Assembly: GCA_003991915.1 (NCBI GenBank)
Contig: RQTK01000002.1
Span: 1,346,503 to 1,410,502 of the forward strand
Length of the DNA: 64,000 nt
Source of the DNA: Elysia chlorotica
Lineage: Eukaryota > Mollusca > Gastropoda > Plakobranchidae
Reading direction: 5' to 3'
Part shown: positions 1 through 12,129 of the stretch, one piece after another
Layout of the letters: the number at the start of each line of letters is the position of its first letter
Numbering within the stretch: position 1 is the stretch's first letter
Translations under genes and position numbers: made by a program
The notes under the pieces: generated by a model
What the model was told of the DNA's origin: nothing
Database searches by the model: none
The model's input: the letters and a program-made list of their open reading frames with translations, nothing else

Positions 1-429
1 AAGCAGATTTTTATTTTATTTGATTCGCACTTTATATTATGGCTGCCCCATCTAGTCAAATTGCCTCATTCGGTCTTGTTCTATCTCCTTCTACTGGCTC
101 TATCTTGCCCACGCTATCTTTAACTCTCATGCATTGTTATGTATTCTATCTGCTTATCTACATTTTTTTCTTTTTTTTTTTTCTGATTGGCAATATAAAG
201 AAAAAACAAAACAACAACAACAAGTTGGTCAATGTCACAAGGACGTATCAAATGGGGAAATTTTTTCTTAGTCGTACAATAATACATGTGATACAATATC
301 ATAACATCTGTTGGACATGTGTGAGATTAAAAATAAAAATGAAATTATACACTGCCAGACATAAATAATTCTTATTTAGAAACACATACCTCTTCACGCA
401 TATACAAGAATACACATACCCCTACAAAC

Positions 430-657
430 ACAAGTCTTCTAAGTATGGCGTTGAGTTGAGTTGGTCCAATGCCCAGCGTCAGCACTACATATACTATATT
501 GTGGACGGGTTTCAAGACTGACGTCTGACAATTTTATGTGCCGCCACACACAAAACAGGGTGGGGATACAGGGGACGAAACCGACCATGGGACCCGAACC
601 GCGGATCTCCCGATCCGGAGACCAAGGATCCACCACTTGAGGCAGTGTGCCCCCCTC
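430..657 (-). mobile_element. tRNA-derived SINE, shared tail with a different tRNA-like head
   Basis: On the - strand the head ends in a B-box-like GGTTCGGGTCCC after a GCCTCAAGTGGTGGATCC segment. The tail (+ coordinates about 440-560) matches the tails at 15240-15400, 56437-56560 and 60296-60430, including GACGTCTGACAATTTTATGT and the GTTGAGTTGAGTTGG terminus. The head differs from those copies. Confidence 0.7.
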
Positions 658-834
658 TAAGTATAGCAATTTTGAAGCAATCTGATGGATGCTGATACAA
701 ACGAGTTTTTATATCTCTGTTCTGGCCCTTTTTATATTAATCTGTTTCTTCTTTGTGATGTTTCATATTCACTACGAAGAGGGTGGTTTATGTCTGATGT
801 TATGCATTTAGTTAGCTTTATTCAATTACTTGTA

Positions 835-1745
835 AAATATATATCTCTTTGAAAGGGGTTAGTTCACAGCCAATAATTTGGGAAGCTTTGTTTCTTATTT
901 TGTCTACTCTTTGAGAGTTGGTTTTTCATAGGTTTCCTCCAAAACATTACAGTTCCAAAAGATATAAAACTTTAAATACAGGACACATAAAATATGTTCA
1001 TAATATTGCAGTCGACATTGAAAGACTTTAATTCCTTAGAAAGTACAGTCGTTGATTAGCTTTTTTAATCAGGATTTCGATATGTGTGTTAAAAGAAAGT
1101 TTACAATCAATGGTGAGGCCGAGATATGTGTATGTGTCAACAACTTCAACTTGTACGTCTGTTATTTTTAGCGGTGTTAATGCAGGTGCCTCGTTTCGTC
1201 TAAAATCAAAAATATCTTTTGTTTAATTAATATTCAAATTTTAAAAGTTAATCTCGCACCACGACAAAAACTTTTCAATTTCCTCAAAGTAAAAATTTTC
1301 GCTGTTTGTTATTGTTCCGATTAGGCAAGAGTCGTCCGCAAATTTCATGAATTGTGTGCTTGTGCCTTTTGTCTGGTAGTCAGTGGTGTAAACAGTGTAT
1401 TAAAGGCTGTGAAAGCACACAGCCCTGCGGTGAACCCGTGTTTGTGATGATAGTTTTGGATATAACACCATTTATATTAACATATTGTGGTCTCATTGTA
1501 AGAAAATAAAAAATCCAGGCAATAGCACTGACATCAACATGCAAGTCATATTTCTCAATCATAAGATGGCGCTGGGTGCTATTAAAATCAACAAATAAAC
1601 TTCTAGCAAGAACTCTGGGTGTCTCAAGATGTTTTAGGACAGTATTTAAAAATGAGCATCTTCAACGTTTTGACCCGCTCCCCTTTGATGTATTCATTGT
1701 AACACACTTTCTAGTTCCAAGCTTTTCTAGTGCATCCGCGATCGT
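835..1745 (-). pseudogene. Decayed non-LTR retrotransposon (LINE) reverse transcriptase
   Basis: Reading the - strand from 1745 down, degenerate frames give HLMIEKYDLHVDVSAIAWI, NTGSPQGCVLS (RT motif), KFADDSCLIG (the F/YADD catalytic motif), then TYTYLGLTIDCKLSFNTHIE and KKANQRLYFLRN. These are hallmarks of jockey/CR1/Rex-type LINE polymerases. Frameshifts (one just after the PQGCVLS motif) and stops break it; no ORF1 or endonuclease is visible. It is a truncated fossil copy. Confidence 0.82.
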
Positions 1746-3339
1746 ACTTATTTAAAATAATGATACAATTCAGGGACGGTAAAACAAAATGTTCTGCCTG
1801 TTCGACACCTAAGGAACCATCGGAGATAAGAAACCAATATATATATATATATATAATACCCGATTTGCCGATCTTTGTCAATTCAAGATGATACCTCGAA
1901 AGAATCCGATCTGCCGTTTCCTACTTATCTAAGGCGAATTGATGGCATGGTTATCTCAAAGGAATGTTGTTCACATTAAGTTTGGAGACCAAATGATAGA
2001 AATGTTAAGCCCAGTGGGCTCGAATTTTTTATGGTAGAAAAACGACAGTTTTAATTCACAATCGACTGATGGCAGTTTGTGTAAAAACTTCTCTGAAGTC
2101 AACAATTTAGTACGCATCAGATCTATATTTTAGATCTAGACGGTATTTCTGGGTGCAGATCAATCGTTGACCTTTAAATTTTCTTTTTAGGTCTACGATT
2201 TCATTAATCTATTGAGGTATTAAATGTCTGCAAGGCTTGAGAGATCAGCCCATGGGTCATTCAAGCGTTAATTAATGGTTCGTCGGTTGTGATCAGGACG
2301 AAAAAGAGAAAGAGGAGTCAAATTCAGGATGTTCCAATCCGTGGAGCTTAAACTTTAGGTGGCTAGAAGGAAAAGCAGTTGTAAAAATCGTTCTTACTGA
2401 GTGTTGTTGAGGCAATTGTGAAAATTGATGTAACAGGGAAAGCATTGTGCACCTGCTCTTCAAACTTCTCTGAGGGCCATATTTAGGAGCTAAAATTACA
2501 TAATTTCTTCAGGTTCAGGGGGCCTTTGGCCCCCAGACCCCCACGCTGAAAATCAGTGGATTTCATCAAACTTGAGTGGCAGGACTGCAAATTGCAATAG
2601 AGCGTTGGTCTAACTGCATTGCCAAAGGCCATCTATAATAAACCTACTAGTTGCTGCCAAAGACATTTTTTTGGTACAGTTGGAGTCCTAAAGTATGTTT
2701 CTGGCTTATCACTTAACCTTTGCTAAAGACCATAAACGGCAAAACTAAGTAGTCCCAAAGAACGCACATCAGTTCATATGATTTCCTATACGTGTCGGAA
2801 AGAAGGGTGCAGTAGTAGTGATTGTGGTTGGTTAGTCTCATAGGAAGAGAGGGAGAGAGTATGCCAGGTCATTGGAGCTAGATTAGGTCGTTGCTCAGGT
2901 GGACAAACGAAGAGTGTATCCTCTATCCGGACCCAGACTAGTGTTTGCACCATTTTTTTTTTAAACAATCAAATCTCCATTTCTAAAATAATGACTGATC
3001 AAAATTGTGAATTTTTTTCTTTCTTTTTCGTTTTTTTTATTTTTTTTTTTTGTTTTTTGTTTTGTCGTGTTCTACTTCTTTTATTTTTTGTTGTTTGTTT
3101 TTGCGTGGTTTTTTCCGTTTGGGGTATAGCAAAATTCATTAAATAAATGAAACCCTTTATGTTTTATTCATATAAATTGTGTCGTTTAGGCCCATCCTCT
3201 TGTGCTGATTTAGTTTAGGAATGTATTATTAATATGACAGAAATGCACGCATTGTTCCTAGTGCGCCGTGTCGTTATAGTCATAAGAAACAAAATGTGGT
3301 TAGAAAATAGAATGTAGGTTAGGCAACTAGAATCGACTT
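1746..3339. other. No gene seen; AT-rich with T-rich stretch and a GC palindrome
   Basis: Contains a short TA microsatellite (about 1837-1855), a 17-bp palindrome GGGGGCC-TTT-GGCCCCC at 2518-2534, and a very T-rich block at 3000-3120. No frame shows domain-like sequence. Confidence 0.5.
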
Positions 3340-3800
3340 TCTGCGATTTCCAGGTGGTTTCGCTTTGGAAACAGTCGGGTTCTCGTCCCTAGCTCGGGTT
3401 CAGTTCAGACACGGGTGTAACACACTTTGGCGAAGCACTCTGTAATGCCCGTTGCGGGCTTGCTGTTAGCATGAGGTCACCTGCAATGTGGGTCGTAGGC
3501 TCTTAGCTTGTCTACCTCGGTCCTCGGTGACAGAAAGGCGTATCTCTCCCTCTCGCTCTCTCATTTTCTCTCTCTCCGTCTCTCTCTCTTCCTCTATCAT
3601 CATACACACTCACATACTCTCTCTCTCTCCCTCTCTCCCACCGTGCTGCCCATCGAGGCCTAGATCAGTCGCGTCAGACATAGAGCTGCAAGAAACTAGA
3701 GCGCTTACTGCCATGGCGTAGCCCTTGTGGCTGTACTAAAATCATGGCGGTTGCGATAATTCGATGAGGGTGTGAAACGCGGAAAAGAGCAAAAGTGGCT
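3340..3800. promoter_or_regulatory. Possible promoter or leader region, speculative
   Basis: More GC-balanced than its AT-rich surroundings, with CT-rich stretches and two CATGGCG motifs (around 3712 and 3744) resembling YY1/Kozak-type motifs common near metazoan starts. No open frame of note. It could hold a noncoding first exon of the p85-like gene 3.8 kb downstream, but nothing in the sequence proves it. Confidence 0.15.
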
Positions 3801-4987
3801 GAGCTCATGGATTAAATCTTATCCACCAACACATTGCGTTTGGGTTTAGTGGGCTTAAAAATCTATTGTTAATTTGTGTTTTATTTTTTTAATTATCATT
3901 ACGATTAGAAATTCATTTACAAATGATTGTGCCAGCAAAGTATATACGGCAAAATAAGTAAACAGATATTTTTTTCTTTTAAGACATCTAATTTCATATT
4001 AACTTTTTTATGTACTTGTACGGAATATTTCAATATAGGTTTAAATACATACATATAGTATAGCGGTAAGTTGTTGTTGTTTTTTTTTATCACTACGTGT
4101 ATTATTAAATCCCAATCCATTCCATTCGTAATGGTAACCCCCATGTTGTTTGTAATAACTTATGGTAAGATTCAGCAGCAAATCATTTTTTCCTGGTGTG
4201 TTTTTAATTTCAAATCTGTTAACTCCCTCTTGTGGGTGTGAATTTCTCAAATTGTTTTGAAGTAATTTTCCAGTGATCCGTTAAAATGTGGAGGACCTTG
4301 GCATGCTTTTTTTTTTACATTTAAAAAATATCAACTATCTGTTCTAGTGCGTGTGTTTCATAACAACCAACGTATTGCCTGTTTACGAGATACTCTGATT
4401 AGGCCTTAATTTTGACAAAGAATAAATGATGGTCTAACCATAGCCAAGCCTGTGTAGAACTAACTAGACGTGCCCAACATTCGTCAGCCCGCTGCTTTGT
4501 CTGCTGGAGTAACGCACACAGTAAGTGCTCTAGGCGCGGCGGTTGCTCGAAGTTCTATTATACCAGTTTTTTTTTTTTTTGGGGGGGGGGGGGTATCCTT
4601 AACCCCTCTTGAAAATCTGGGTCGCACTGCTGGATACGGTAAACCCTTGGATTGTTAACCACAGGATCAATCCTCAGTCGTATTTGTTTTTATGGCACGT
4701 CAGCAGCACGGTGACGCTATTAATGTTCAATCCTCGATGTTTACTTGGAAAGTGTGTCGCTTATAAAGGGGTAACTGTTCAAACCTCATCACCATATCTG
4801 ATATAGATCTAAAGTAATGAATACTTAGAGGAAGTAGCATTTGACGCCCGACTGGATTTTAATGTACTAGATGTAATAATATTGATGATTTTCCTTCAAA
4901 GAATTTATAGTATCTCTGTCAAAAGATTTATGTTCGTCTGATTTAATAATAAGCGGCTCTTTGTAGTCAGTCAGTTCCAGTCGTACA

Positions 4988-4988
<1 letters not shown>

Positions 4989-5034
<46 letters not shown>
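4989..5034. repeat. (GA)n microsatellite
   Basis: About 22 uninterrupted GA units. Related CT tracts follow at 5388-5415, 5611-5636 and 5684-5702, and a CA tract at 6032-6058. The interval 3800-6200 shows no coding sequence. Confidence 0.9.
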
Positions 5035-5036
<2 letters not shown>

Positions 5037-5382
5037 CAGGTAAATAGATTTGTGTACGTTGACATGTAGATGCATTAATTATTTTCATCACTATTTATCT
5101 ATTATCTAGTACAGGTGTGTCTAATACAATCTTTAAACGATTGACTGTTTAAGAGAATCAGACTACTACTTTCATAGTTGCTTTCTTTATATGTTTCCTT
5201 TGTGTGATCTTCCTTTTTTTCCTTATTCTTCCTCACCACCATGATAGCCTGAAATTTACTTATATGGTTCCCTAATTTCTGTGACTTCATAATGACCATT
5301 ACTGTGCTGACGTTCTCTAAATGCAAATTCTAGATTTAACTCGTACTCCATGATTATTTCTGTTTCTATAATTCTATTATGC

Positions 5383-5417
<35 letters not shown>

Positions 5418-6199
5418 TTTCCCCTTTAGATTATTGTCTTTGTGGTAAAGCTATAGTAAATCTAGCAGTTGTACCGTTTCCAATGATAATATGAATAACG
5501 CAATATTAATTTCTTTGCCTGCGTTCGGCACTGGCCTTTTCAGAGCCTACCAAATACAGTACACCACTTTTATACAATGTTTACCGTAAGCGTAATCAGG
5601 ACCCACAGACTCTCTCTCTCTCTCTCTCTCTCTCTCCTGCTGATCCATGACCCAAGGATGACTGGGAAGTCTCCTCGCTCGCGCTCTCTCTCTCTCTCTC
5701 TCGTGCAAAAGGGGCCCTTGGTATGCCAGTTTGGACTGCGGATGCCATTATTTTGAATTACATCAATTCAGTTTAATTTCACCTTGTGTTGTGAACTTTA
5801 TTTGCAAAAATATGTAATGTCTTGTAAATGGTTAAATAGTAAATTATGGGTCTTAATAAGGGCAATCTGTCGTTTCATTCTCGAAAGATACGTTCTTTTA
5901 TAGACATAAATCCAAATGTGATTGTAGCTTCAGTTCCTTTACCTGGCACGCTAGTCTGCCTCGGTGACTATGTGCCATAGGCCCCAGGTCGGGACCTAGT
6001 TTTATCCGCAACCACGCACGCACACATAATTAGACACACACACACACACACACACACATCTTGCTTGTGCTAACTCTTGGTCCGACATGAACCATGCCTT
6101 GCAGCTTGCCAACCAAGCGGTCGCAAATTCAGCAGACCAATGGCATGGACCAGGCCTAATCTAGAGGTTCTTTTCTCTTTAGGCCAATGTTTCCCTTAC

Positions 6200-7340
6200 T
6201 TGCACATTAGGCCACGGAAGCGATGAGATCGAGATTCTGAATAGGCCTAGGTCTATAGACTTTCCGTGTTAAACAGACTCACTTCAATTGTAGGCCTGTT
6301 CATTAGTCAAATTTAGGATCTAGACCCTCTAGATCTATCTAGGTACACATAATACTATTTATAAAATAGTGTCAAGAACTAGCTCCAGATTCTACGTACA
6401 TAATTATAAGACAGTGTCAAGATCTAGATCCAGATTCTACGTACATAATTATAAGACAGTTTCAAGATCTAGATTTCCTAGATTCTAGACCTAGATCTAG
6501 ATCTAGTAGAATAACATTTTTTCTAACATTTCAGTGTCTTTATCTAGACTAGGTTAGATTGTAGATGAAGCAAGAGATGAAAAAATGTAGACTTTAAATC
6601 AAGATTATGTTCTCTTGTTTTCTTAGTCCTCTTGATCAAGGTTATTTTATAGACAGTTTGTTAAGGGGTCACTATATCTATATTTATTCTAGATTTAGAC
6701 CAAGGTGTAATGATCATTTTTAAACCGAATAGTAATAAATCTAGATCTAGAAGTAGATCTAGATTTTGATACGGTTTTAGCTCATTTCGAATCTAATAGA
6801 CTTAAGATCTAATTGTAGGCTACAGTTTAGATCTAGGCTATTAATCCAAATAAATATCTTAAGTTTTTGGTTGTTGTTTTTTTTTTTTAGTGCTAATTTG
6901 CTGTAGAATCTAGTCTAGATATAATCCTAGTATTTGATCTAATTTGGGCTTTAGAACATGCAACCCTTAATTAGAGGCTTTTCCATGGCAAAACCTGAAA
7001 CTGTAGGTTAAGAGTCTTGTAGATCTATATACTAAACCCTAGCCTAAATCTAATAAGATCTATAGCAGCTTTTGGTGCTAATAAGATCTATAGCAGCTTC
7101 TGGTGCTGTAGGCTGTTTTAATGTGAAATTGATCAAATATTTTGTCTTTTCTCACAGTTCATCTAATCTAGATATATATAATTATATAGGCCTATCTAAA
7201 GAAGCAGTGACACTGAAATATTCTGATCAATACGTAGGCCCTATACTGTTGTGACTGTTAGGTATATTTTGGTGAAGCCACAGGATTTCAGGAACAATTG
7301 CCTCATATGTATCACAAACTAGATCTAAAAGTTACATGTA
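6200..7340. repeat. AGATCT/TCTAGA-rich tract
   Basis: The words AGATCT, TCTAGA and their overlap (for example CTAGATCTAGATCTAG near 6490 and AATCTAGATCTAG near 6739) recur through about 1.1 kb. The tract includes a 45-bp unit repeated about 2.4 times at 6372-6475. It resembles a decayed minisatellite or element array in non-coding DNA. No coding sequence is seen. Confidence 0.6.
7051..7106 (+). repeat. 28-bp tandem duplication
   Basis: Two copies of a 28-base unit (7051-7078 and 7079-7106), starting TAATAAGATCTATAGCAGC, with one difference. It lies just upstream of the first coding exon of the p85-like gene. Confidence 0.85.
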
Positions 7341-7543
7341 TCAATCCTTAGGCTATATTTTTATTTAAAGAATGAGAGTGTATGCAGGAGTTCTAGTTAG
7401 TGTTCTGATACATTCGACATGACTTAAGACTGTTGGCGTTGATGTTAAAACATACGCGTACCTGTGTTGCAACGTGCATGGAAGTGCCCATACTTATGTG
7501 AACAAGTCTTTCAAAATTGTGGGTGTGCGTAGGTGTCTGTTCG

Positions 7544-7702
7544 ATGGCCGATCAGTTTGGATATCCCTGTAACAGCCTTGAAGCCCCTGGAGGTCCACAA
7601 TGTCTCTATACATCTTTTCAGGAGATGGGCATCAAAGATGATTTTCACCAGAAGTCCATCCTCGTGTGTATTGACGAGTTGTGCGGACAAAACACAGACG
7701 TG
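7544..7702 (+). CDS. PIK3R1: Putative first coding exon of the p85-like gene
   Basis: Encodes 53 residues beginning [10 protein letters not shown] and ending CGQNTDV, followed by a consensus GTGAGT donor at 7703, phase 0. Cysteine-containing, with no SH3 signature (no ALYDY motif) and no domain I recognise. An alternative in-frame ATG lies at 7517. Linkage to the next exon is inferred only from compatible phase and the absence of a better candidate, so an upstream or alternative first exon is quite possible. Confidence 0.55.
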
Positions 7703-8528
7703 GTGAGTAGAATTGTAGTGATTCATATGAATGTGGTTTTAATATATATAGATTTAGATCATGCTTTAATTTATAATTTTCATTGGGGGTTTTTTTTGGG
7801 TGATAATTGAAACTTTTCAGGAAGACTTCTTTGTGTAGGACTCTGTAAGTCTATATTATTTATCCTAAAAGAAATGTAAATTTACTTTATTATTAATAAT
7901 TATCTTTTTAATTCAGTTCGGGTTTTTTATTTCTTCTATATCAACATATTCTCTTATTTACATTGCTAATTTGGAGGTAAGGGTACACTTCAGGTCTCAT
8001 AAATACAGGGTGTTACAGCAGCCTATCCCCCCTTTCCACTTTAGAACCCCAAAAATTAGGGAACTCCATACATTAGAGGACTAGCCTCATAGTAATAGAA
8101 TGAGCAAGCATAGGATCTATCATGTCGCCTTCCTCTTGAGCTTTTGTCTTCTGTCAACGCCGCCTGTCGCCGTATAGGACCCCCCAGGGGAACCTAGGAG
8201 ACGTTAAACCCGGAGAGAGGGAGAGAATTCTCTCCCTCCCTCTATAGAGAATATAGTTGCAACTTACTATCTAGGCATACATCTTTCTCACTGTTAAATA
8301 CAGGGTGTTTCAGTAGTGGCAAATTACTATCTAGGCATACATCTTTCTCACTGTTAAATACAGGGTGTTTCAGTAGTGGCAACTTACTATCTTGATGTTC
8401 CTACTTTTCATTTCACATCATTTCTCATAACTATATAGATCTAGGTCTCCATAACCTACACATAGAAAAATTAAAAATTGTACTACCCAAAAAAAAAAAA
8501 ATAGTGTGACTGTCCGTATGCGCCAGTT

Positions 8529-8601
<73 letters not shown>

Positions 8602-9793
8602 TTATCATTCCACCAATTCCTGTTAGCTTTTAATGTTTAATGTGCACCTTATCTGGCCCATGTTATTGTGATGCATCATAGAAAAAAAGAGGGCTCGGAT
8701 GAGGATAGCTTTTTTATATTTTCGCTTGACTTTCATCATTACCTCCCTACCCATTTTCATGTTTGAAACACTGTTTAGCGTCAAATTGAAAATCAGAAGC
8801 AAAACTTTATCTGCTGACCGCAGTAACCACATACCCTACTTGTGATTTTTTTCATTTGTTCTCTTGTAGCAACAGTTACATTCATTAATTTTTCCTCACA
8901 AATGTGGCATACATTGCGGTTACTTCCCGAGATTCCCGACACACCTATAGAGCTGGTGCAGGAAATAAAAAAAGATATGCCATACAACACAGAATTTGAA
9001 TGGAACAGTAACCATTTAGAGAATGCAATTTTAGCCTCTCTCTTTATCAATCTGTATTTATTTACTTGACAATGTCAGAATATTTGCTGCGTGTGTAATT
9101 ATTTTACAGTCCTTTTATTCGATTTTCCCACTGAAGTTTTCTGAAGTTCTCTAGCTCTGTGTAACCTGTGTGCTTTTGCCTGTTCTTGGCCTATTCCCAA
9201 CTGCCGTGCTACTGCTAAGCGGGCAGCCCTGAGCCCTGTGCCTGATGGCCTCTCATCACCTGCTACATGTTTAGTGGTGTTAGTCTTATAGAGCCAGTGA
9301 GGTGCCCCCCCCCCCCCCCCCCTTTTTTTTTCCGGTCCTGATCGATGGGCTGACCTACTAACCTTACCGTGACTCCGGCCTAGTCAGTCCCGGCGCTGAA
9401 CTGGGGTGACGAACGAACAAGGCCGTGAAAGCAGTTACCTCTGTGTGTGTTGGGTGGGGGTGGGGGGCAGACCACATTAGCCCAAGTTTAAGAGACGGAT
9501 TTGGCTTCATAAAAATGTTCTTGTATCGCTAACATAATAATTAATAGATGGCCATATGGATGTATCATGTTTTTTTTTCCTTCTACTCTTGTGGCGACCG
9601 TTTCAACATACAGCAGCCTCACAATCATAGGTTTAGTAGGACTGAGAGTGAGGTGGAAAAATATTTTTCTTTCTGGTGTTGTTTTTAATTGTGCCCTTTC
9701 TGTATTTAGTGTGTACCCCGGTTGGTTAGAAAATCATGCATAAAGAAATAATTATTTTCATCTCTTAAGGTGAAAAATTAAGCGCCCCCCCCC

Positions 9794-9853
<60 letters not shown>

Positions 9854-12073
9854 TATCAGATCGTGACGGAAAAGCGTGAATAGATATAAATATGGGTTAT
9901 TGCGCCAGTTTTTTTTTAAAGCAAATTACAGTTTCTTTAAAAAGCTAATTAATGAAGACTACCCTATGGTCTGCGGGGTAGGTTCTGCTTTCTCTAGAAC
10001 CCCCTGTCAAATGGAACAGTTATATCTTTTCATTCATTGTAGGTGGATGGCATCATAGTTGTTATGGTGCGCTTCTTTTTCTTTCTTTTTTATAATAGAT
10101 GAGAATACTCCGCCTAGATATATATGCCAAGATGTCAAGTTTTGTGTGATGTGCGCCTTTTTTTTTCTTAGTGGGTTAAAGTGGTCCAGTTGAAAGACGA
10201 AAAATGCTCCCAGAAATGAAACCATGGCATAAAAAGAGAGAGAGAAGAGAGTACATGTAACCTATTTTCAGTTTACTCCCTCCTGGATCATAGAAGATTT
10301 AGGCCTGGGTCGTTGACCGAACGACCTAGTTTAGGCTAAACGAAAATAATCAGCCATAGCAGTAGTGTGCAGGCTCGGGGGGGGGGGGGGGGGGGGGGTG
10401 GAGCTTGGAATGTCAAGCCGCATTGGTCTACTGTTTAGCTGACTGTCTGATCCGCAAGTTTCATTCCACTCTTTTGTCTTTTTTTTTTCTTGTTCAAAAT
10501 ACAGTATGTGTGTTCGTAAAGGCTCATTTTTTTTTTGTTTATTTTCTTTGATGTTTAATTTTTTGGACACAATTTGGGTAGTACATACAGTGTATTTTTT
10601 TGTTAGTGGTCTGTGGGGTTTCCCAAATGGTTCACACAAGTGAGGGAAAACGTCCGCATGAATAGTCCTTAGAGGGGTGGGTTGGCTAAAAAAAAAAAAA
10701 GGCATTGTAATCTTAATGCACATATTTTAACCACTTGAGTGCGTAGGAGTGGAATACGATCCCAACAAGTACAAATCTATTTGTCCGTTAACATGAATAT
10801 TGATGAGTGTCTATATTCAATAATTCATTCACAGATTCAAATCACTTTCGACTTTGCCACTTTCAGGATATAATTCATTAGTTTAATTAAAAAGGATGTG
10901 TCAAATTCATTGACAGTTATGCTCTATGGGTACATCATTTCTAAAAAAAAAAAAAATACCAGAGCACTCGGGTTTTTCTTTTCTTTTCCCCTTAAAAATT
11001 TGCATTTACTCTTACATGGATATATGTACATAATTCTGTCGCCCCAGTCTTTATCGATATAGCCCATTTCTTAAGCATGATTATTAATATTATTCACACC
11101 CAGCACCCTAATCGTTATCTCCATTTTGTTTCCATTCCAATTGTAATGTGTCTGGACCAATGGCACTGCTCCAAAAACTTTTCGACAATGCCGTGATAAA
11201 ACTTAGGATAAGTGGGTTGATGCCCTCGGACCTGTTCTGACTAGACAAAGAGTCTAGGCCGTCTGCCTGCCGATGGTCCGATTCAGATCAGTATTATGGA
11301 TGGGATATTGGGATACTAGATCTAATGGTCCGCTCCTTCTGTGATCTTACCCTAAAGTGTGTCGAAGATAACTATCCTGGGGCGTGACCTACTGGGCTTG
11401 ATATTAGAACTGTTACAAGTATGTGTCCGACTTCGGATTTCTATGATAATGATTTGTAGTCTGCCTTTCATTTCTCGATCACGATAAGCAAAGTACATCT
11501 CAGACAATGACGCATGTGATACGGTTAGGAATTACCAATTTAGGATGCTGCAATTAAAAGCTTTTTTTCTATTCCCTCAACAAATTATTCAGACAAGTGT
11601 CACAAATCATAGCGACCGTAAACATAAAACAAAAGCAGTTCTCTTGTTCGTTCAATAATATTGCATTGTTTGGGAGAATATATTTTAACTCGCAGATAAA
11701 AAAGGTGAGCATATCACAGCGTTTTATGCGTAATATTAATTATACCCCTTTTCGTTTGAACAAGCCAGTTATTTAAAATCAACATCCAAACCCTTTTTTC
11801 CTCCGTGCACTCTTCGCCAATCAGTATAGGCTCGGTGGCTTTATCTAGAGATTACCGCACATATATCATAAAGATATACGTAAGTTGTAGTTACTCGAGG
11901 CAACTACATAAAGATGTTTTAGCTTTTGCACCTGCGTCAGAGTCCTCTACTCGAGCATCACCGCTCCTGGTCAGGACATGACCGAATGAGTCAGGGCAAA
12001 GTGACCTTTGCGATGACCAGGTTGTGGGTGGCATGGAGAAATCTCAGCACATCCATCAACTGAGAAAACTTCA

Positions 12074-12129
<56 letters not shown>

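Noticed and set aside
10331..10723. 130-codon open frame on the - strand
   Set aside because: Built from poly-G/C and poly-T tracts ([11 protein letters not shown]) with no domain-like sequence.
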